From positions 20,755 through 40,806 of the forward strand of contig DIZH01000017.1 of the NCBI GenBank assembly GCA_002429325.1: a DNA stretch of 20,052 bases, written 5' to 3'. The position numbers and the translations under genes were made by a program. The DNA is from Patescibacteria group bacterium UBA6033 (GTDB lineage Bacteria; Patescibacteriota; Minisyncoccia; Phycocordibacterales; Phycocordibacteraceae). Of this stretch, positions 1-7,046 are shown one piece after another (positions within the stretch are counted from its first letter, which is position 1; the number at the start of each line of letters is the position of its first letter). The notes under the pieces were generated by a model. That model was not told the origin of the DNA. It saw only the letters and a list, made by a program, of their open reading frames with translations, and made no database searches.

Positions 1-38
1 GGGGCGCGGGGGCCCCGGCGTTTTGTTATTTCACGAAA

Positions 39-311
39 TTACTTAACAGCGTCCTTGAGTGCCTTCGCTGCGCGGAACTTCGCCGTACGTGTCGCCGCGA
101 TGTGGATCGTCTCACCGGTGCGAGGATTGCGGCCCTGGCGCGCTGGGCGAGCCTTGGTCGCGAAAATGCCGAGACCTGCGATTGAAACCTCGTCGCCGCT
201 CTTGAGACCGGAAACGATTGCGTCAATCATTGTCTCAACTGCACGGTCAGCGTCAGCCTTCGTCGAGCCGAGAACACTGTGTACCTTGTCGACAATATCT
301 GCTTTGTTCAT
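39..311 (-). CDS. hup: HU-family DNA-binding protein
   Basis: A 90-residue histone-like protein that binds and bends DNA as a dimer in the nucleoid. The length is typical of HU/IHF. The N-terminal helical half begins MNKADIVDKV. The beta-arm half carries the family signature GRNPRTGE at about residues 60-67, and the C-terminal helix ends in DAVK. The conserved GLGIFATKARPARQGRNP stretch leaves no doubt about the family. No clear Shine-Dalgarno site precedes the ATG. A promoter-like pair lies about 50-60 nt upstream (368-395), giving a short leader. The regulator gene upstream (430-1254) points the same way, and read-through from it is possible. The distinction between HU and IHF subunits cannot be made from this copy alone; HU is the default for a lone short protein. 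Confidence 0.96.
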   Translation of the reverse strand: MNKADIVDKVHSVLGSTKADADRAVETMIDAIVSGLKSGDEVSIAGLGIFATKARPARQGRNPRTGETIHIAATRTAKFRAAKALKDAVK

Positions 312-367
312 GAGTATCTGCTACTTGTTAACCCCGCGGCGAATAGGCGTCGGCGGGTATGACACAA

Positions 368-395
368 AGTATAGGAAATGAGCCATATTGCGCAA
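368..395 (-). promoter_or_regulatory. Putative promoter of the HU gene
   Basis: On the minus strand TTGCGC (390-395) and TATACT (368-373) are separated by 16 nt. This predicts a start near 361 and a leader of about 50 nt before the HU ATG. The same TATACT box is used in several other places in this window. Confidence 0.5.
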
Positions 396-429
396 TAGGG
401 CTTTACAACAGTGCGGGGATAGGTCGAAA

Positions 430-1254
430 TCACCGCTCCAGTTTATTTTTGCTCTCCACTTCGGAGATAACTTTACGAAGAAGCTCGTTTGCATCGATAA
501 GTTGGGAGTTGTCTTGTATAAATTTGAAGAACAAGAGCAACATTCGCTGTATTTCTGAGTTACGGATCTCGATGACCAGTTCCTCACCGAGCGCCATGAG
601 ATAAATAGACTGCTTGAATATGAATATCTGGCCGCCGTGAGCAAAATACTCAGCGTCTATAACATTTACTCTCGTAGTGCGTCCTTCAAAATCCTTCGCC
701 CACGAGACACCGAGCTCTCTCGTTTGACGCTCAAGTATGCCGTCTTGAACAATTGTTTCGGCAATAATACTGTTTGCTTTCAGTGCGCGATTAAAGCGAT
801 TGGTTTCCTGCAGACTGAACACGTCATTCCAATATGCGGCAGCACTATCGCCAACAAGAGCATAGAATCGCTCATGCTTATGGGCAAGAAGAAGTTCACC
901 GAGCACTTTTCGTATCGATTCTTGCCCGCGATGAATTACTACCGTTGCGTCCGAGAGGCCGTGTAATTCCTCACGACCTTCTGGAATCTTCAATAGCGCT
1001 CGCTTCGCCGCATAAAGCGTCTCTTCTATCTCGCGTTCTGGAGCGAGACTCCAATGCTTCTTACCGCTCACGATATGTGTATTCGCTAGCCCGCGTTTCT
1101 TAAGATTTTGGAGTATCGCATACACCGCTGTACGAGAGACATGAGTTGATCGAGAGAGCAGAAGGGGGGTATCTGCTCCATCTCGTAGAGCGACAAGCAC
1201 CTGCTTTTCTTTCTTTGAGAGCCCAAGTAATTTAAGAGTTTCTGTCGTGTCCAT
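430..1254 (-). CDS. TrmB-type HTH transcriptional regulator (copy 1)
   Basis: A 274-residue protein with the layout of TrmB-family regulators. Residues about 12-72 form a winged helix-turn-helix (LGLSKKEKQVLVAL ... HVSRTAVYAILQNLKKRGL). A basic linker and short helix follow, then a C-terminal domain of about 180 residues that usually senses a ligand. Family members often bind sugars or other metabolites, but the ligand here cannot be read from sequence. The gene is divergent from a structured RNA and radical SAM gene starting near 1379, and 437 nt separate the two coding regions. A regulator in this position commonly controls its divergent neighbour and itself, which is an inference here. A very good promoter ends 6 nt before the ATG and there is no Shine-Dalgarno site, so the mRNA is probably leaderless. 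It is unrelated in detail to the second TrmB-like gene at 10389. Confidence 0.85.
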   Translation of the reverse strand: MDTTETLKLLGLSKKEKQVLVALRDGADTPLLLSRSTHVSRTAVYAILQNLKKRGLANTHIVSGKKHWSLAPEREIEETLYAAKRALLKIPEGREELHGLSDATVVIHRGQESIRKVLGELLLAHKHERFYALVGDSAAAYWNDVFSLQETNRFNRALKANSIIAETIVQDGILERQTRELGVSWAKDFEGRTTRVNVIDAEYFAHGGQIFIFKQSIYLMALGEELVIEIRNSEIQRMLLLFFKFIQDNSQLIDANELLRKVISEVESKNKLER

Positions 1255-1260
1255 GCGGGA

Positions 1261-1288
1261 AATGTAGCAAAAGTACCATTTCTGTCAA
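1261..1288 (-). promoter_or_regulatory. Promoter of TrmB-type regulator 1 (leaderless start)
   Basis: On the minus strand a perfect -35 TTGACA (1283-1288) and a -10 TACATT (1261-1266) are 16 nt apart. The ATG at 1254 starts on the seventh base after the -10 box, where transcription would be expected to begin. No ribosome binding site fits between them. Confidence 0.7.
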
Positions 1289-1324
1289 GTTTTTTAGACA
1301 TATGCAAACACAGAAAAACATATA

Positions 1325-1334
1325 TCTTATAAGA
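1325..1334. promoter_or_regulatory. Candidate operator palindrome TCTTATAAGA
   Basis: A perfect 10-bp palindrome lies between the divergent promoters, 10 bp upstream of the leader-RNA -35 box. Two direct copies of ACATAT (1298-1303 and 1318-1323), 20 bp apart, sit next to it. Binding by the adjacent TrmB-type regulator is inferred from position only. Confidence 0.35.
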
Positions 1335-1344
1335 CTCATTCTAG

Positions 1345-1372
1345 TTGAAGTAGTGCTATGCAAGACTATTTT
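1345..1372 (+). promoter_or_regulatory. Putative promoter of the leader RNA / radical SAM gene
   Basis: TTGAAG (1345-1350) and TATTTT (1367-1372) are 16 nt apart, predicting a start near 1379. The RNA and the radical SAM gene would share this promoter. The match is moderate. Confidence 0.4.
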
Positions 1373-1378
1373 TTACTG

Positions 1379-1660
1379 TCAATTCCCCAAAGCGCATACT
1401 TGGTCTTAGTGAGATCTTTGATGTACGGCATCCCGCCGCAACCTATCCTCTCAAGGCGTGAGAGGGCTCCTAAAGGAGATCGCGATGACCGCGAACACAG
1501 GGTCAGCTGGGAAAGGTCGCGAGACCATCCCGGCGACGCGCCCCTCCCGTTAAAGGGCGCTGGGTCTGCCAGCTTCGGGCTGACCGAGTGAAGCGTACTC
1601 CTTGGGAACAGAAGTGTGCGCGATAGGCAGAAGCGGGGACCTGTTCCTCGCTTTTTTATT
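1379..1660 (+). ncRNA. Unidentified multi-helix structured RNA, riboswitch-like leader of the radical SAM gene
   Basis: No plausible protein is coded here, but the strand folds into many short perfect helices. The closing stem is CCTATC (1442-1447) with GATAGG (1622-1627), extended past a 5x5 internal loop by CCCGC (1432-1436) with GCGGG (1633-1637). Inside are hairpins CTCTC/GAGAG (1448-1464), CTCC/GGAG (1467-1478) and CGCG/CGCG (1481-1493). A long-range helix GGTCAGC (1501-1507) with GCTGACC (1579-1585) encloses GGGA/TCCC topped by GGTC-GCGA-GACC (1509-1531, a GNRA tetraloop) and GCGCCC/GGGCGC (1538-1560). A 7-bp terminator hairpin with six T follows and uses the same GCGGG bases as the closing stem. 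No motif of RNase P, tmRNA, SRP, 6S or a known riboswitch class was recognised. It may be a regulatory leader or a free small RNA. The true 5' end is not known. Confidence 0.6.
1633..1657 (+). terminator. Intrinsic terminator at the end of the structured RNA
   Basis: GCGGGGA (1633-1639) pairs with TCCTCGC (1645-1651) with one G-U, followed by six T (1652-1657). It lies 36 nt before the radical SAM start. Because its left arm overlaps the outer closing stem of the RNA, the two folds exclude each other, which fits transcription attenuation. Confidence 0.7.
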
Positions 1661-1692
1661 TCTCTGCCAGCAACTGATAGTATGGAGGTGAT

Positions 1693-3093
1693 ATGACTAT
1701 GAACGAAGGTTACAAACCGATAAAAATCATTCGACGGGAGGATATCTCTAATCCTGTAGCAGAAAAGCAAGAGACTCGTCCTGAGCTCCCTGAGATCTCT
1801 CTCCAGCATGAACTACGAGAAAAAGGAGGGGAATATATTCCTTCGGGTTCGTGGTGGTACTGGAATATGGTAGATGGGAAGCCGATTGACGACAAAACAA
1901 AAGCTGAAATGCTCTTGGCGCAAAAGGAAGAGCTCCCATACATGGTCTCTGCTGTGCTAGAACGAGCATGTAATCTGAGCTGCAACCACTGCCTCTATCA
2001 AGATGAGAAGAGCAGCAGGGAAGCATCCATAAAAGGGAGGCTTTCTGAAGTGATCGAGCACATGGTCAGCAATATGCCAAAAGCGTCTGAAGATACCGGA
2101 GGTAAGAGAAATCCTGAGCCTGAATTTCTATCAGGAGGGAGGATATTGCGACCATGGCATCTTGATCTCTTCAAGAACCTGCGAGACGTCCGGCCAGATG
2201 TGAAGATTGGGATGATCGATAATGGCACCTTTACGAAACTTCTTGCCAAATGGCCAGAGGGATTGAAGATGGATTGGATCGATATTTCGATTGATGGCAC
2301 TGAGGAGCACCATAACGAGCAGCGTGGATCAACAAATGCGTACTCGGAAGCGATACATGGACTGATGCGTGCTCGAGAGATTATTCGACCTCGTAGTGAG
2401 GGTGGGTATGTCGCCTCACTCATGACGTTGACTAACATTAATGCTGGAGATGTCCCAAAAGTGGCAGATGTCCTTTTCGAAGAGAGTGGCGGGGAGCCAC
2501 TTGCGGACAAGTTAAATCTCACTACCATGGGGCCAACAAACGCAGTCAACACAGAACTCGAAATGAGAGTACAAGATCTTGCCCAAGCATGGGACGGGAT
2601 TAAGAAAGCAAGCGCAAAATACAACACGCCCACAAATCAAAGAGTCTCCCTCAGGCTGTATCGCATCGAAGATCTTGAAAAGCTTGCAACGATAGTCGGT
2701 GAAAAGAAATTCTTAGAGTCTTTCCCTGACAATGAACAGGAGGCGAGGGAACGTGTCAGTTTTCGGGGGAACTTCATCGAAACGAATATCGACGGTATCC
2801 TTGTGTCCTACCTACCGGTTTCAATCTGGCCTCCTGAAGAGCTCCTCATCGAGGCTGATGGTGCATATCGCGTTGCGTACGAAGGACAATTCACACTCGA
2901 TGAATTGCGGGACGGTAAAAGTAAAGATGGTCGTAATACGGGATCATATACAGTTGCCCAGCTCACGCCCGAGACAGATTTCCGTGAAGTATACGAGAAA
3001 GCAGTCGATCACTACTGGCAATACTTCGGGCACAAGAAACTCGACAACGAATTCGCCACGTTCCAGCGGATACGCGAAAAGGCAAGTAAATAA
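1693..3093 (+). CDS. Radical SAM protein, unknown substrate
   Basis: A 466-residue radical S-adenosylmethionine enzyme. Cys93, Cys97 and Cys100 (ACNLSCNHC) form the CxxxCxxC motif that holds the 4Fe-4S cluster. The later DWIDISIDG (about 194-202) followed by EEHHNEQRG matches the strand and loop seen in peptide- and cofactor-modifying radical SAM proteins. The usual GGE SAM-contact motif appears as SGGR (147-150), which is unusual. No other cysteines exist, so there is no SPASM or second cluster domain. The first 80 residues and the last 180 are not recognised. GGAGG at 1684-1688, continuing into GGAGGTGAT, is an excellent ribosome site; the ATG at 1699 is an equally possible start. The gene sits behind a structured leader and opposite a TrmB-type regulator, and ends at a strong terminator, so it is a single-gene regulated unit. 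Confidence 0.85.
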   Translation: MTMNEGYKPIKIIRREDISNPVAEKQETRPELPEISLQHELREKGGEYIPSGSWWYWNMVDGKPIDDKTKAEMLLAQKEELPYMVSAVLERACNLSCNHCLYQDEKSSREASIKGRLSEVIEHMVSNMPKASEDTGGKRNPEPEFLSGGRILRPWHLDLFKNLRDVRPDVKIGMIDNGTFTKLLAKWPEGLKMDWIDISIDGTEEHHNEQRGSTNAYSEAIHGLMRAREIIRPRSEGGYVASLMTLTNINAGDVPKVADVLFEESGGEPLADKLNLTTMGPTNAVNTELEMRVQDLAQAWDGIKKASAKYNTPTNQRVSLRLYRIEDLEKLATIVGEKKFLESFPDNEQEARERVSFRGNFIETNIDGILVSYLPVSIWPPEELLIEADGAYRVAYEGQFTLDELRDGKSKDGRNTGSYTVAQLTPETDFREVYEKAVDHYWQYFGHKKLDNEFATFQRIREKASK

Positions 3094-3102
3094 CTCTTGG
3101 CT

Positions 3103-3154
3103 AACCCCGAATTGTCGCTCGTAAAAGCGAGTGACAATTCGGGGTTTATTTTTT
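3103..3154 (+). terminator. Strong intrinsic terminator of the radical SAM gene
   Basis: A 19-bp stem (3103-3121 with 3128-3146, one G-T pair) closes a TAAAAG loop and is followed by TTTATTTTTT. It lies 9 nt after the stop codon. The T-tract is on the plus strand only. Confidence 0.93.
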
Positions 3155-3227
3155 ATCACCGAGCGAGCCCAACAACCCCAGTACCACAACCTCGCTTCGC
3201 TCGGTTGGCTACGGGGCAGGCGCGATT

Positions 3228-4757
3228 TTACCGAGCGAACTCTACTACTCGATTCTCTCTGATTATGTTTACTTTGATTTCGCCCGGATATTTGAGTTCA
3301 CCTTGGATGCGCTTCGCAATATCGCGCGCGAGCGTGTGCATCGCGATGTCAGATATCTTTCCTGGATTCACGAAGACGCGTATCTCGCGGCCGGCAGCGA
3401 TGGCATACACCTTCTCTACGCCTTCAAACGTCGCTGCGAGGCGTTCGAGGTCGCCAAGTCGCTCCAGATAGCGGTCCACGGTGTCGCGGCGCGCTCCAGG
3501 ACGTCCGCCGCTGATAGCATCTGCGACCTGTACGATGATTGATTCCGGCGTTTCATAGGGATACTCGTCGTGATGTGCCTGCATAGCCATAATCACGCGC
3601 TTATCGATACCGAACTTCTCGAGAATACGCCGTCCAATCTCGACATGCGTGCCCTGCACCTCATGGTCGACTGCCTTTCCAATATCGTGGAGCAGAGCGC
3701 CAGCGCGAGCGACATCTATGTCAGCACCAAGTTCGGTCGCGAGCATACCGGCAATGTGCGACATCTCAACCGAATGCTGGAGAATATTTTGTCCGAAGCT
3801 GGTGCGGAAGTGGAGGCGGCCCAGAAGCGCAATGAGTTTTGGGTCGAGACCGAGCACGCCAGCTTCGTACGCCGCCGCTTCTCCTTTCTGGGTGATGAGT
3901 TCGGCTACTTCGGCGCGCGTTTTCTCAACGACCTCCTCTATCTTTGCCGGCTGGATGCGCCCATCAGCGATGAGCTTCTCAAGCGATATTTTCGCGATGG
4001 CGCGACGGAGGGGATCAAATGACGAGAGCGTAATTCGATCAGGCACATCATCAATGAGCACGTCGACTCCCGTCGCGCGCTCGAATGCTTTAATGTTGCG
4101 CCCTTCCTTGCCGATAATCTTGCCTTTCATTTCTTCCGAAGGAAGAACGACTGACAACGACATCACCTCGGCATTCACCGCATTTCCCATTCGATGAATA
4201 ACGCTGGTGAGTATCTCGCGCGCTTTCTCCTCCAATCGTTCACGGCCATGCGCTGCAAGTTTCTGCATGCGCAAGAGAATGGCCTCTTCATAGGAGTGCT
4301 CAATCTCAGAGAAAAGCTCTTCGCGCGCCTTCTCTTCTGAGAGATGGGCGACATTCGCAAGCTCTCGAGTGCGTGCCTTCGTGAGATTGTCCGCTTCTGC
4401 TTTCGCGCGCACCGCTTCCTGCTCGCGTGCGCGAACTTCAGCTTCCTTATCATCAAGGTCCTTCTGGCGAGAATCGATGAATTCTTCTCGTACCGCGAGC
4501 CGCTCTTCGCGAGTAGCAACTTTTTCCTCGCGCTCTTCAATAGGTGCGAGGCGCTCAGTCTCGATGACCTCGCCGCGGAATTCCGCTGCTGCAAGTATCT
4601 TTGCTGCTTGCTCCTTTGCTTGGAGCAATTTCTGCTTCGTATCGAGTTCGACTGAGCCGCGCTGAGCGAGACCGATGAGGACGCGCAGCACATAGCCGAG
4701 CACGATGCCGCCAAGCCCAGACAGAGCCAGCATGATTAATATGATTTTGAGTGACAT
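3228..4757 (-). CDS. rny: Ribonuclease Y
   Basis: A 509-residue membrane-anchored endoribonuclease that starts mRNA decay. Domains appear in the family order: one N-terminal membrane helix (about 4-25), a long charged coiled coil (about 35-195), a KH RNA-binding domain with IIGKEGRN (214-221), then an HD domain with LLHDIGKAVDHE, where His357 and Asp358 are the metal ligands. It ends in the usual VNIIRENRVVEFAR. The length is normal and nothing is missing. Translation probably starts at the ATG at 4757, because the membrane helix begins at once; AAAAGGG lies just upstream but is close to the ATG. It is a single gene facing the radical SAM terminator. A 9-bp inverted repeat ACCGAGCGA/TCGCTCGGT (about 3158-3240) follows its stop but lacks a T-tract on this strand. 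Confidence 0.97.
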   Translation of the reverse strand: MSLKIILIMLALSGLGGIVLGYVLRVLIGLAQRGSVELDTKQKLLQAKEQAAKILAAAEFRGEVIETERLAPIEEREEKVATREERLAVREEFIDSRQKDLDDKEAEVRAREQEAVRAKAEADNLTKARTRELANVAHLSEEKAREELFSEIEHSYEEAILLRMQKLAAHGRERLEEKAREILTSVIHRMGNAVNAEVMSLSVVLPSEEMKGKIIGKEGRNIKAFERATGVDVLIDDVPDRITLSSFDPLRRAIAKISLEKLIADGRIQPAKIEEVVEKTRAEVAELITQKGEAAAYEAGVLGLDPKLIALLGRLHFRTSFGQNILQHSVEMSHIAGMLATELGADIDVARAGALLHDIGKAVDHEVQGTHVEIGRRILEKFGIDKRVIMAMQAHHDEYPYETPESIIVQVADAISGGRPGARRDTVDRYLERLGDLERLAATFEGVEKVYAIAAGREIRVFVNPGKISDIAMHTLARDIAKRIQGELKYPGEIKVNIIRENRVVEFAR

Positions 4758-4877
4758 AGCCCTTTTAAATTATTCCGGTGCCACGCACGGACACAGGAGT
4801 GGTGTTCTAAAATGTGAGGGAATACAGATGGACTTTCAGGACAGGGAAGCGGAGAGGCGGTATGGCCAGACTGTATC

Positions 4878-4918
4878 ACAAACGAAACGCGCCGGCGAAG
4901 CCGGCGCGTTTCGTTTGT
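4878..4918. repeat. Perfect 19-bp hairpin with GAA loop
   Basis: ACAAACGAAACGCGCCGGC (4878-4896) is followed by GAA and its exact reverse complement (4900-4918). There is no clean T-tract on either strand, although the plus-strand right arm is T-rich. It lies between the divergent RNase Y gene and the orphan gene at 5007. It could be a terminator or an RNA boundary element. Confidence 0.6.
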
Positions 4919-5006
4919 ATCTTTCAGCGAAACCCGCTACTATCCAAGCGGATTGCATCCTTCTGTCTACGAGACCCTGTAGCAACCGACTTTCAAGGAG
5001 CCAATG

Positions 5007-5558
5007 ATGGACCATCAGACAACCCTATCGCACCAGGAACAAAGCGCCCGTAATGAGGCGCTACGGAGAACAAGACGTGCGGCGCAGGACGGAAACACCC
5101 CCGGCTTCATGTTGGCTTTCACAGATGGCCGCATCGGCTTCAGCTTCCTCGTCTGCAAGTATGACTTCCAGGCAGCACTGCACGCCGTACCATCTGACGG
5201 GACAACGGATGCGCCGAAGTACAGCTGCGCGTTCCGAGAAGGGCGCGACCCGGACGACTCGTTCGTCGCGGAATACCTCCAGACGGCGGCGGCGAATATC
5301 GGAATCGAGTACGTCCGACTTTTCACCCACCTCGCGTTTCGGAATTCGACATGGCGATTCGAGCCTTGGGAGTACCTGAAGCCCGGGCGTAGCCAAGACA
5401 ACGACTCCATTTGGCGGAATAGGCTGTGGCCATGGGTCAAACGAATCACTGCCAGCCCTCCGGCATGTCTGGAAACGATGCCATACGACCCGCTCATGGC
5501 TCTGCTGCGGCAAATGCGACGACACGCGACCGAGGGAATGATCGTGCTCGAGCGATAG
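5007..5558 (+). CDS. Orphan hypothetical protein (183 aa)
   Basis: No family was recognised. The soluble, mixed-charge protein has no signal peptide or membrane helix. The N-terminal 30 residues are polar and helical. A middle part looks like alpha/beta sequence (MLAFTDGRIGFSFLVCKYDF, then FVAEYLQTAAANIGIEYVRL). A tryptophan-rich stretch (about 115-148) follows, then a short helical tail. Two in-frame ATGs (5004 and 5007) follow AAGGAG (4995-5000). The second gives the better 6-nt spacing and is preferred; the first gives 184 residues. The gene stands alone: a 19-bp hairpin lies 85 nt upstream and a 13-bp bidirectional terminator starts 25 nt after the stop. A weak promoter match is TTTGTA (4914-4919) and TACTAT, 18 nt apart. 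That the gene is real rests on the ribosome site, length and isolation; the function is unknown. Confidence 0.65.
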   Translation: MDHQTTLSHQEQSARNEALRRTRRAAQDGNTPGFMLAFTDGRIGFSFLVCKYDFQAALHAVPSDGTTDAPKYSCAFREGRDPDDSFVAEYLQTAAANIGIEYVRLFTHLAFRNSTWRFEPWEYLKPGRSQDNDSIWRNRLWPWVKRITASPPACLETMPYDPLMALLRQMRRHATEGMIVLER

Positions 5559-5583
5559 GGCACAACGAGTCACTGACTCAGCG

Positions 5584-5613
5584 AAAACGGCGGACCGCAA
5601 GGTCCGCCGTTTT
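5584..5613. terminator. Bidirectional intrinsic terminator
   Basis: AAAACGGCGGACC (5584-5596) and its exact complement GGTCCGCCGTTTT (5601-5613) flank a four-base loop. The A-rich/T-rich arms give a T-tract on both strands. It serves the orphan gene on plus (stop at 5558) and the clpP operon on minus (stop at 5634). Confidence 0.9.
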
Positions 5614-5633
5614 AACGTTATTCGCTATGCGTT

Positions 5634-6206
5634 TTAGCTAAATACTTTATCGACAATCCCGTACTTCTTCGCTTCGTCTGCGGTGAGGAAGAAATCGCGT
5701 TCGACATCTTTCTCAATCTTTGCGAGCGGCTGACCGGTATTCTTCGCGAGAATCCGATTCAAGTTGGCGCGGAGCTTCAATATTTGCTTCGCGGTTATCT
5801 CAATGTCAGTTGCCTGACCTTCGGCGCCGCCGTGCGGCTGGTGGATCATAATCTCCGCATTCGGAAGCGCGAAGCGCTTTCCTTTGTGGCCTGCCGAGAG
5901 AAGAATTGCTCCGCCTGAAGCCGCCATACCGACACAGACGGTTGAGACTGCTGGCTTCACGTGGTTCATAGTGTCGACCATCGCGAGAGTCGCCGTGACC
6001 GAGCCTCCCGGCGAGTTGATATAGAGCGAAATATCTTTCTTCGGGTCCTCGCTCTCAAGGAAGAGAAGTTGTGCGATGACGAGGTTCGCCACATCGTCGT
6101 CGATAGGGCCGCCGAGGAAAATGATGCGTTCCTTCAGAAGGCGCGAATAGATGTCATAGGCGCGCTCGCCGAACTGACTCTTCTCGATAACCATCGGGAC
6201 GAGCAT
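5634..6206 (-). CDS. clpP: ATP-dependent Clp protease proteolytic subunit
   Basis: The serine protease barrel that degrades unfolded proteins fed by a Clp ATPase. From the start chosen here it has 190 residues. The catalytic triad falls at Ser97 (GMAASGGA), His122 (MIHQPHGG) and Asp171 (RDFFL), the same numbers as in mature E. coli ClpP, whose N terminus (LVPMVIE) it also matches. AAAGG lies 5 nt before this ATG. An in-frame ATG at 6233 would add nine residues (MKYTSPKAS), possibly a short propeptide, but has no ribosome site. It is the last gene of the nusA-ppa-clpP group, 49 nt after the small membrane protein, and ends at the bidirectional terminator. No Clp ATPase gene is present in the window. 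Confidence 0.96.
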   Translation of the reverse strand: MLVPMVIEKSQFGERAYDIYSRLLKERIIFLGGPIDDDVANLVIAQLLFLESEDPKKDISLYINSPGGSVTATLAMVDTMNHVKPAVSTVCVGMAASGGAILLSAGHKGKRFALPNAEIMIHQPHGGAEGQATDIEITAKQILKLRANLNRILAKNTGQPLAKIEKDVERDFFLTADEAKKYGIVDKVFS

Positions 6207-6255
6207 TGAGGCCTTTGGTGATGTGTATTTCATAGGTAAAAGGTAAATCGATAAC

Positions 6256-6498
6256 TTACTGTACTGCTGCGGGCGCAATCTGCTGATTCTGTGCAATCCG
6301 ATTTCCCCATGCATAGAATGCACCGACAATAATCATGAGGACAATCACCACTATTGATACGAGCGTGCCCCATGACTGTTGCGCTGAAGAAGGGATGCCC
6401 ACAAGAGGAGCTGCTGCTGCTTTCTCGGACGAAGGCTCGGCAATTGGCGTAGCGGGAGGAGTTGTTTCACCGAGTGGGAGGAGTTTCTCGTCAGTCAT
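6256..6498 (-). CDS. Small single-pass membrane protein, unknown function
   Basis: An 80-residue protein. The first 40 residues are rich in proline, alanine and threonine and probably disordered. One hydrophobic helix follows (about 46-66, LVSIVVIVLMIIVGAFYAW), then a short polar tail, NRIAQNQQIAPAAVQ. With no signal sequence before the helix, it is probably tail-anchored or N-in, which is an inference. It starts 2 nt after the ppa stop codon and so is likely translated by coupling, with clpP following. The tight packing between two conserved genes supports it as real. The function is not recognised. Confidence 0.8.
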   Translation of the reverse strand: MTDEKLLPLGETTPPATPIAEPSSEKAAAAPLVGIPSSAQQSWGTLVSIVVIVLMIIVGAFYAWGNRIAQNQQIAPAAVQ

Positions 6499-6500
6499 GG

Positions 6501-7019
6501 TTATTTGCTCTCACTATAGAGCTTCCGTCCTTTTTCGAATGCAGCTTCTGCCTCTGTCTTGCCATCAAATCCGTGTACCGTGACCTCTTTGTTCTGCAGT
6601 TTCTTATACGTTGTATAGAAGTGCTCAATCTCCTTGAGAGTGTGTTTATTCACATCCGCAAGATCTTGTACTTCTTTCCAGCGAGGGTCGTCGACTGGCA
6701 CGGCGATAACCTTGTCATCACCTTCGCCACTATCGATCATATGCATGATGGCAACAGGTCGTACGCGAACGAGAATGCCTGAGAGAAGTGGGTACGTGGT
6801 CAATATAATGACATCGAGAGCATCTCCGTCATCCCATAGTGTCTGCGGCACGAATCCATAGTCGAACGGGAATCCCTGTCCGGTATATGCGACACGGTCG
6901 AGCGCTATCATGCCCGTCGCCTTGTCGATTTCGTACTTATTGTGAGAACCTTTCGGAATCTCGACAATCACATTCATCTCGCTTTTCGTTCCTGGATCAA
7001 CATCGTGAAGTAAGTTCAT
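6501..7019 (-). CDS. ppa: Inorganic pyrophosphatase (family I)
   Basis: Hydrolyses pyrophosphate to phosphate and so drives nucleic acid and activation reactions. The 172-residue length is normal for a soluble bacterial enzyme. Family I landmarks are present: VIVEIPKGSHNKYEID near the N terminus, YTGQGFPFDYGFVPQT, and the metal-binding DGDALDVI (about 65-72), which carries Ala where Pro or Glu is usual. DDPRW and a C-terminal FYTTYKKLQNK stretch complete the fold. It lies 27 nt after nusA. A perfect TATAAT box (7028-7033, minus) sits 8 nt before the ATG with no Shine-Dalgarno site, so a separate leaderless transcript is possible besides read-through from nusA. Confidence 0.96.
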   Translation of the reverse strand: MNLLHDVDPGTKSEMNVIVEIPKGSHNKYEIDKATGMIALDRVAYTGQGFPFDYGFVPQTLWDDGDALDVIILTTYPLLSGILVRVRPVAIMHMIDSGEGDDKVIAVPVDDPRWKEVQDLADVNKHTLKEIEHFYTTYKKLQNKEVTVHGFDGKTEAEAAFEKGRKLYSESK

Positions 7020-7027
7020 ATACGTTG

Positions 7028-7033
7028 ATTATA
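7028..7033 (-). promoter_or_regulatory. Candidate internal -10 box before ppa
   Basis: TATAAT on the minus strand, 8 nt before the ppa ATG, lies inside the 27-nt nusA-ppa gap. No -35 match lies at the right distance. It fits the short -10-to-ATG pattern seen at six other genes here. Confidence 0.4.
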
Positions 7034-7046
7034 ACCTACTGATAAT

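Noticed and set aside
1..38. GC-rich palindromic run at the left edge, possible HU terminator
   Set aside because: GGGGCGCGGGGGCCCC can fold, but no T-tract follows on the minus strand within the window and the sequence is cut by the edge.
1460..1520. Magnesium (M-box) riboswitch, because of GGCTCCTAAAGGAGAT and GGGTCA
   Set aside because: Only a generic hairpin agrees; the long conserved 3' segments of the M-box are absent.
1442..1650. RNase P RNA, because GGGAAAGGTC and AACAGAAGTG recall its conserved segments
   Set aside because: The two segments are only about 100 nt apart, the rest of the conserved core is missing, and the sequences do not match fully.
1366..1809. Minus-strand 147-codon frame across the structured RNA
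   Set aside because: It has no ribosome site, is antisense to both the RNA helices and the radical SAM gene, and its product has no protein-like pattern.
4830..5053. Plus-strand short frames beginning at 4830 or 4863
   Set aside because: They run through the perfect 19-bp hairpin and overlap the better supported orphan gene start. Ribosome sites are weak and the translations look like non-coding sequence.
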